A stretch of DNA of 64,000 nt from Gammaproteobacteria bacterium (GTDB lineage Bacteria > Pseudomonadota > Gammaproteobacteria > GRL18), in assembly GCA_016744995.1 (NCBI GenBank), contig JADGDG010000001.1, forward strand, positions 598,011 through 662,010, written 5' to 3'. The position numbers and the translations under genes were made by a program. Shown here in pieces: positions 60,174 to 64,000 of the stretch (position 1 is its first letter; the number at the start of each line of letters is the position of its first letter). The notes beneath the pieces are model-generated. The model saw only the letters and a program-made list of their open reading frames with translations. It was not told where the DNA came from and searched no databases.

Positions 60174-63100
60174 CTAAGGGAATTTTTTTGAGAAAACAGC
60201 CATTGTTTCAGGTATAAGTTTCAATAAAGAGGCTGATAATAAAAAAACTTGCTGCTGATCATTTTCTTTACAGGCAGTATCTGCCATTTTTGCTATGGAC
60301 TGTAATTTCAGAGCACCATAAGTACCACTACTGCTTTTTAATGCATGTACTTCAGAAGCAATACCTTCAACATTTTTCTGCTCACAGGCCTGCTCAATGT
60401 TCACCAGACGCTTTTTAAGTTCTTTAAGAAAAACAGTAATCATTTCAGGAACCAGTTCCGCAGAAGTATCTTCTGCTAATTGTTGCAAAACTTTATCATC
60501 CATATAAGGTAATTCATTTAACTGTGGTACAAGCACATTGTTTTCAGCTAAAGTCACTGCTTCATCGGTAGCTGGTTTTGTGCTCAGATGATGTGCGGGT
60601 TTAAAATTTGAAACATCCTCAATTTTCTGTAATAGTTCAGCAGCCACAAATGGCTTTGAAATATAGTCATTCATGCCCGCCTGCAAACAATATTCTTTAT
60701 CTCCTTTTACAGCATTGGCAGTCATGGCAATAATTGCTATTTGAGAGACCTTGCCTGGCATTTTTCGTATGATTTTAGTTGCCTCTATCCCATCCATTAC
60801 AGGCATCATTAGATCCATTAAAATCAGATCAAAAATACGGTTACTTTCAACTGACCGGTTAATCGCGTCTATCGCCTGTTGACCATTTTTAGCAATTTCA
60901 AGTGTATGTCCTGCTTTACTTAATACCGCTTGTGCAACAATAATATTAGCTTGACTATCTTCTGCCAGTAAAATATTCAAAAGTTTAAAAGAAGCTGTTC
61001 CCTGTTCAACTTTAACTATTTCCTGTTTAGGATATTGCTGCTGATCAATATCCAGTATCAGTGTAAACCAAAACTGACTACCTGCTCCTGTTTCACTTTC
61101 CACTCCAATTTCACCACCAAGCAGGTTCACTAATTTTTTACAAATTGCCAGCCCCAGTCCCGTCCCTTCAAATCGACGATTATGCTTTTGATCAATTTGA
61201 GAAAAAACCTGAAATAATTTTGTTTGCTGTTCTTTACTTATACCGATCCCACTATCAATAATTTCAAATTTTAGCTGAATTTTTTGATCAACTTGTTTTA
61301 TCTTTTTTATCACACAACTGACCTCACCCCCTTCCGTAAATTTTAAAGCATTATTAAGCAGGTTGATGAGAATTTGTTTGATTCTTAACTTGTCTGAAAT
61401 TAAGTAACACGGAATATCACTACCAAGATGATAGTTTAGTTTATTATTTTGAGAAGCTGCCTTTTCTGAAAACATTTTAAAACAGTCTGAAAGTAAATCT
61501 TCTATTGAAAAAGTAGTTTTTTCTATTTCTAATTTATTTGCTTCAATTTTTGAAAAATCAAGAATTTCATTAATGATATGTAATAAAGACATCGCAGACT
61601 GATCAGCCGTATCAATATATTTTTGCTGCTCTTGATCAAGTGTCGTCTCTTTTAATAAGCCCAAAGTGCCTAAAATGGCATTCATCGGTGTTCTGATTTC
61701 ATGACTCATCGTTGCTAAAAAATCACTCTTCGCTTCATTCGCCAGTTCTGCCTGTTTTCGAGCAATGGTCAGTTTTTCTTCTGCCTGTTTTCGTTGTGTA
61801 ATATCAACAAAATGTGCCACATAATACATTTCATTACCATGTATATCCTGAACAGAACTAATACTCAGCCATTCTGGATAGATTTCGCCATTATTTCTTT
61901 TATTATATATTTCCCCTTCCCAATACCCTGTTTCTTTAATACTCTTCCACATTGCTTTATAAAAAGCTCTATCCTGGCGGCCAGAAGATAATATTTTTGG
62001 CGATTGTCCAATCACTTCATCTGCTGAATATCCAGTGATCTTACAAAAGGCCTTATTGACTCGAAGGATCTTAGTATTACTATCACTAATAAAAATAGCT
62101 TCATGTGCCTCAAAGGCACAAGCAGAGAGTAATAACTCATTTTGTGCATTTTCCTGTTCAGTAATATCACGAATAAACACTGCAAAATAGAGTGTTTTTC
62201 CACTTTCTATAGGTGATATGCTTAATTCAATTGGGAAAACATTTCCTTGTTTATTAATACCCTTAAATCTAAGTCGTTGATTAAATATTGTACTCTCACC
62301 TGTTTTAAGGTAGTTTTTAAAGCCATATTCATGCATGGCCCTATATTCTTCAGGGATAATTAATTCAGCCATTGATGAATTAATAGCCTCTTTTCTGCTA
62401 TAACCAAAAACTTGCTCAGCAACATGATTGTATTCAACAATAATCCCTTGAGTATTTATGCTGACTATTGCATCAAGTGATGAGGACAACACAGCTTTCA
62501 CAAAGGCTTCACTTTCACTGGCCAGTTCAGCAATTTTTTTATTGGCAGTGTTAATATTTTTTAAATCTTTATAAGAATCAGATAAACTGACCGACATCTG
62601 ATTAAATGATTCTGCTACCTGAGCGACCTCATCATGACCTTTAACCGCTACCTGATGACCAGGGCCATGCTCAGTAATTATTTCTGATGCTTTTTTTAAC
62701 TGAGATAATTGTCGTGTCAACCAGGTACCTAAAATAAATGAAAAGATAGCCACCAGAGTGACTTCGATAGAAGCAATAACAATACTCCAATGGCTGGCCT
62801 GATCCAGCACCTCACGAATTCTGGCGATTGAAAGACCTATTTCCACACGGCCATAAATATAATCAGACTCCACAATATCGGCAGAGACATCAAACACTCC
62901 ATCACTAACTTGATCAAGCGAGGCATCATTCTTATAAATCCGCTGAAGATGCTTCTTCTTACCTCCCTGAGCTAAGACTATGCCATCACCATAAATACGT
63001 GCATAGACTATATCCTCATTGGTCAGCAGATCTTTAACAAAACTTTCCAGGGAGGCCAAATCAGAAGCCAGCACCGCATCTTTACTCATGGTGGCAAAGA

Positions 63101-63242
63101 GCTTTGCCGTGGATAATGCCCGTTGGTTAATTTCTTTTTCATGGGATGTATGCAGAAAACCTAATACACTCATGATTAAGGTCAATAGTAAAATTGATTC
63201 TATCAGAGCAATACCAATAATGGTTTTAAAGCGAAAACTCAC
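60174..63242 (-). CDS. Hybrid histidine kinase: sensor-HAMP-PAS-PAS-HisKA-HATPase-REC-Hpt
   Basis: This 1,022-residue membrane kinase starts at GTG 63242 with AGGA just upstream. It has helices at about 7-29 and 155-175 around a periplasmic domain, HAMP (about 175-228), two PAS domains (ending RDITEQENAQNEL and VDITQRKQAEEKL), HisKA with SHEIRTPMNAIL (His514), HATPase (DSGIGI, FEGTGLGLAI), one receiver (LAEDSQ, acceptor D810 in LMDLMMPVMDG) and a C-terminal Hpt domain (HALKSSSGTYGA, His966). It can run a four-step phosphorelay to a separate regulator. The gene directly upstream encodes a PhnD-like binding protein, its probable ligand partner, recalling LuxP-LuxQ. Confidence 0.93.
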   Translation of the reverse strand: MSFRFKTIIGIALIESILLLTLIMSVLGFLHTSHEKEINQRALSTAKLFATMSKDAVLASDLASLESFVKDLLTNEDIVYARIYGDGIVLAQGGKKKHLQRIYKNDASLDQVSDGVFDVSADIVESDYIYGRVEIGLSIARIREVLDQASHWSIVIASIEVTLVAIFSFILGTWLTRQLSQLKKASEIITEHGPGHQVAVKGHDEVAQVAESFNQMSVSLSDSYKDLKNINTANKKIAELASESEAFVKAVLSSSLDAIVSINTQGIIVEYNHVAEQVFGYSRKEAINSSMAELIIPEEYRAMHEYGFKNYLKTGESTIFNQRLRFKGINKQGNVFPIELSISPIESGKTLYFAVFIRDITEQENAQNELLLSACAFEAHEAIFISDSNTKILRVNKAFCKITGYSADEVIGQSPKILSSGRQDRAFYKAMWKSIKETGYWEGEIYNKRNNGEIYPEWLSISSVQDIHGNEMYYVAHFVDITQRKQAEEKLTIARKQAELANEAKSDFLATMSHEIRTPMNAILGTLGLLKETTLDQEQQKYIDTADQSAMSLLHIINEILDFSKIEANKLEIEKTTFSIEDLLSDCFKMFSEKAASQNNKLNYHLGSDIPCYLISDKLRIKQILINLLNNALKFTEGGEVSCVIKKIKQVDQKIQLKFEIIDSGIGISKEQQTKLFQVFSQIDQKHNRRFEGTGLGLAICKKLVNLLGGEIGVESETGAGSQFWFTLILDIDQQQYPKQEIVKVEQGTASFKLLNILLAEDSQANIIVAQAVLSKAGHTLEIAKNGQQAIDAINRSVESNRIFDLILMDLMMPVMDGIEATKIIRKMPGKVSQIAIIAMTANAVKGDKEYCLQAGMNDYISKPFVAAELLQKIEDVSNFKPAHHLSTKPATDEAVTLAENNVLVPQLNELPYMDDKVLQQLAEDTSAELVPEMITVFLKELKKRLVNIEQACEQKNVEGIASEVHALKSSSGTYGALKLQSIAKMADTACKENDQQQVFLLSASLLKLIPETMAVFSKKFP

Positions 63243-63258
63243 AATATTATTTCCTGGA

Positions 63259-63999
63259 TTAGTTCATATTAAGCAAATCTATTTTTAAACCCCGTACATC
63301 ATCCCAGTCTTTATCATTTGCTTTCGTGATACCTTTGAGTTTTATAGATTTTAATAAGCTTTTACCTTGCTCTGTATCATTCAAATCAGCAAATGCTGCC
63401 TGAATTTTTTCAACAAGATGACTATCCATTTTGGGATGAGCAGCAAAAGCATGTGGTGTATACCCCTTACTAGTCCATAAGATTTTTAACTGCTTGCTGA
63501 TTTCCGGCAGCATATTTTTAAAAGTGCGGATCACACCACCTCCGGCCGGGTATAATCCTTTTGCGACTGCACGATAGACAGAATCATGAGAAGAGACATA
63601 TTTCTCACTGACGGGAATATTTTCTTTGGCAAAAAAAGCTCTGGGTAAAACCGTAGCAGCAAAAGCTGCTGGTGCAGGAAAAGCAAGAGTATTACCAGAA
63701 AGCTGTTTCATTTCTGTTATGTTGCTGTCTTTTTTGATCACTATAATACCTTTGATTTTTTTATCTAAAGCCTTAGCAAAAGCAATATAGCCTGGATTTT
63801 TACTATAGACTGTATAGTGATAAGGATTCATATAGGCCATATCATATTCTCCGGCAGCGACTCTTTTTTCAAAAATTGGAATATTTGGTGCGGTTCGAAA
63901 TTTAATCGTAACACCAACCTGCTTACTGATATTTTGTAATATAGGCGTCCATAACCGGGCTAATTTACTGGCGGATTGTTGTGGTACGACTGCAAATGT
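63259..63999 (-). CDS. PhnD-like phosphate/phosphonate-type periplasmic binding protein (5' end outside window)
   Basis: The frame is open to the window edge, so the signal peptide and N-terminus are not visible; 246 residues are present. Segments such as GEYDMAYMNPYHYTVYSK, LSGNTLAFPAPAAFAATV, HDSVYRAVAKGLYPAGGGVIRTF and WTSKGYTPHAFAAHP match the PhnD/PBP-like family. It ends 16 bases before the hybrid kinase GTG, so the two are in one operon. No transporter gene is adjacent, which suggests sensing rather than uptake. The ligand is unknown. Confidence 0.85.
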   Translation of the reverse strand, partial: TFAVVPQQSASKLARLWTPILQNISKQVGVTIKFRTAPNIPIFEKRVAAGEYDMAYMNPYHYTVYSKNPGYIAFAKALDKKIKGIIVIKKDSNITEMKQLSGNTLAFPAPAAFAATVLPRAFFAKENIPVSEKYVSSHDSVYRAVAKGLYPAGGGVIRTFKNMLPEISKQLKILWTSKGYTPHAFAAHPKMDSHLVEKIQAAFADLNDTEQGKSLLKSIKLKGITKANDKDWDDVRGLKIDLLNMN

Positions 64000-64000
64000 T

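Noticed and set aside
1-64000. tRNA, rRNA, CRISPR arrays and complete insertion sequences
   Set aside because: I looked for cloverleaf-like repeats, regularly spaced direct repeats and transposase motifs and saw none that I could support by eye.

Overview
The window is AT-rich, densely coded DNA from a Gram-negative bacterium. It is most likely an aquatic gammaproteobacterium: it carries RND efflux with a NodT-type outer membrane lipoprotein, a Wza/Wzz/Wzx-type polysaccharide export set, a SiaABC module, periplasmic c-type and P460-type cytochromes, and a LuxO-like sigma-54 activator. I saw no rRNA, tRNA, CRISPR array or intact insertion sequence. The taxonomy is inference from gene content only.

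Layout. Positions 1-6482 (+) hold the tail of a surface protein and a polysaccharide export set: a large SLBB export protein, a Wzz-like regulator, a Wzx-like flippase and a sulfotransferase. Positions 6786-17022 (+) hold a signalling island: REC-GGDEF, a 1,407-residue hybrid kinase with three receivers, REC-PAS-GGDEF-EAL, CheR, a receiver-less CheB and an orphan solute-binding protein. Positions 17404-25771 (+) hold two solute-binding proteins and an extended sia operon: SiaA PP2C phosphatase, SiaB kinase, SiaC, a CheA-like kinase with a CheX-like tail, two CheY-like receivers and a PAS-GGDEF cyclase. Positions 25989-29605 are mixed: DUF3365 haem protein, HxlR regulator, beta-propeller protein, isochorismatase-family hydrolase, CYTH protein. 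Positions 29778-37500 (+) hold a Na/Pi cotransporter and an RND tripartite pump. Positions 37572-39898 (-) hold an O-antigen-ligase-like protein and a GT2 glycosyltransferase.

Positions 40150-46331 form the centre of the most interesting region. They hold a 48-codon ORF coupled to a REC-REC-GGDEF gene, a LuxO-like sigma-54 response regulator (-), and an operon of single receiver, STAS-fused sugar transferase and GT4. Positions 46463-56173 (-) hold a GGDEF-EAL protein coupled to a di-haem peroxidase, two P-loop ATPases (one with a damaged N-terminus), an anti-sigma/ECF sigma pair and a cytochrome P460. Positions 56665-59946 (-) hold an RsbW-like kinase, a REC-PP2C phosphatase and a WecG/TagA glycosyltransferase fused to two STAS domains. 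Positions 60174-63999 (-) hold a hybrid kinase with Hpt domain and a PhnD-like binding protein that runs off the window.

How the genes may work together. Two polysaccharide glycosyltransferases, the initiating sugar transferase at 44053 and the WecG-like enzyme at 59946, carry STAS (anti-anti-sigma) domains with the usual serine kept. One of them sits with an RsbW-type kinase and a REC-PP2C phosphatase, the other parts of a partner switch. The promoters of both operons, and of the small ORF/cyclase operon, match sigma-54 (GG-N10-GC), and each has a TTGCA/TGCAA palindrome about 103-114 bp upstream. The LuxO-like activator is encoded between two of them. I infer a sensory cascade (PhnD-like protein, hybrid kinase, sigma-54 regulator) that switches on polysaccharide genes whose enzymes are then tuned by serine phosphorylation and c-di-GMP. 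The connections are inference; the domains and promoter motifs are read directly from the sequence.
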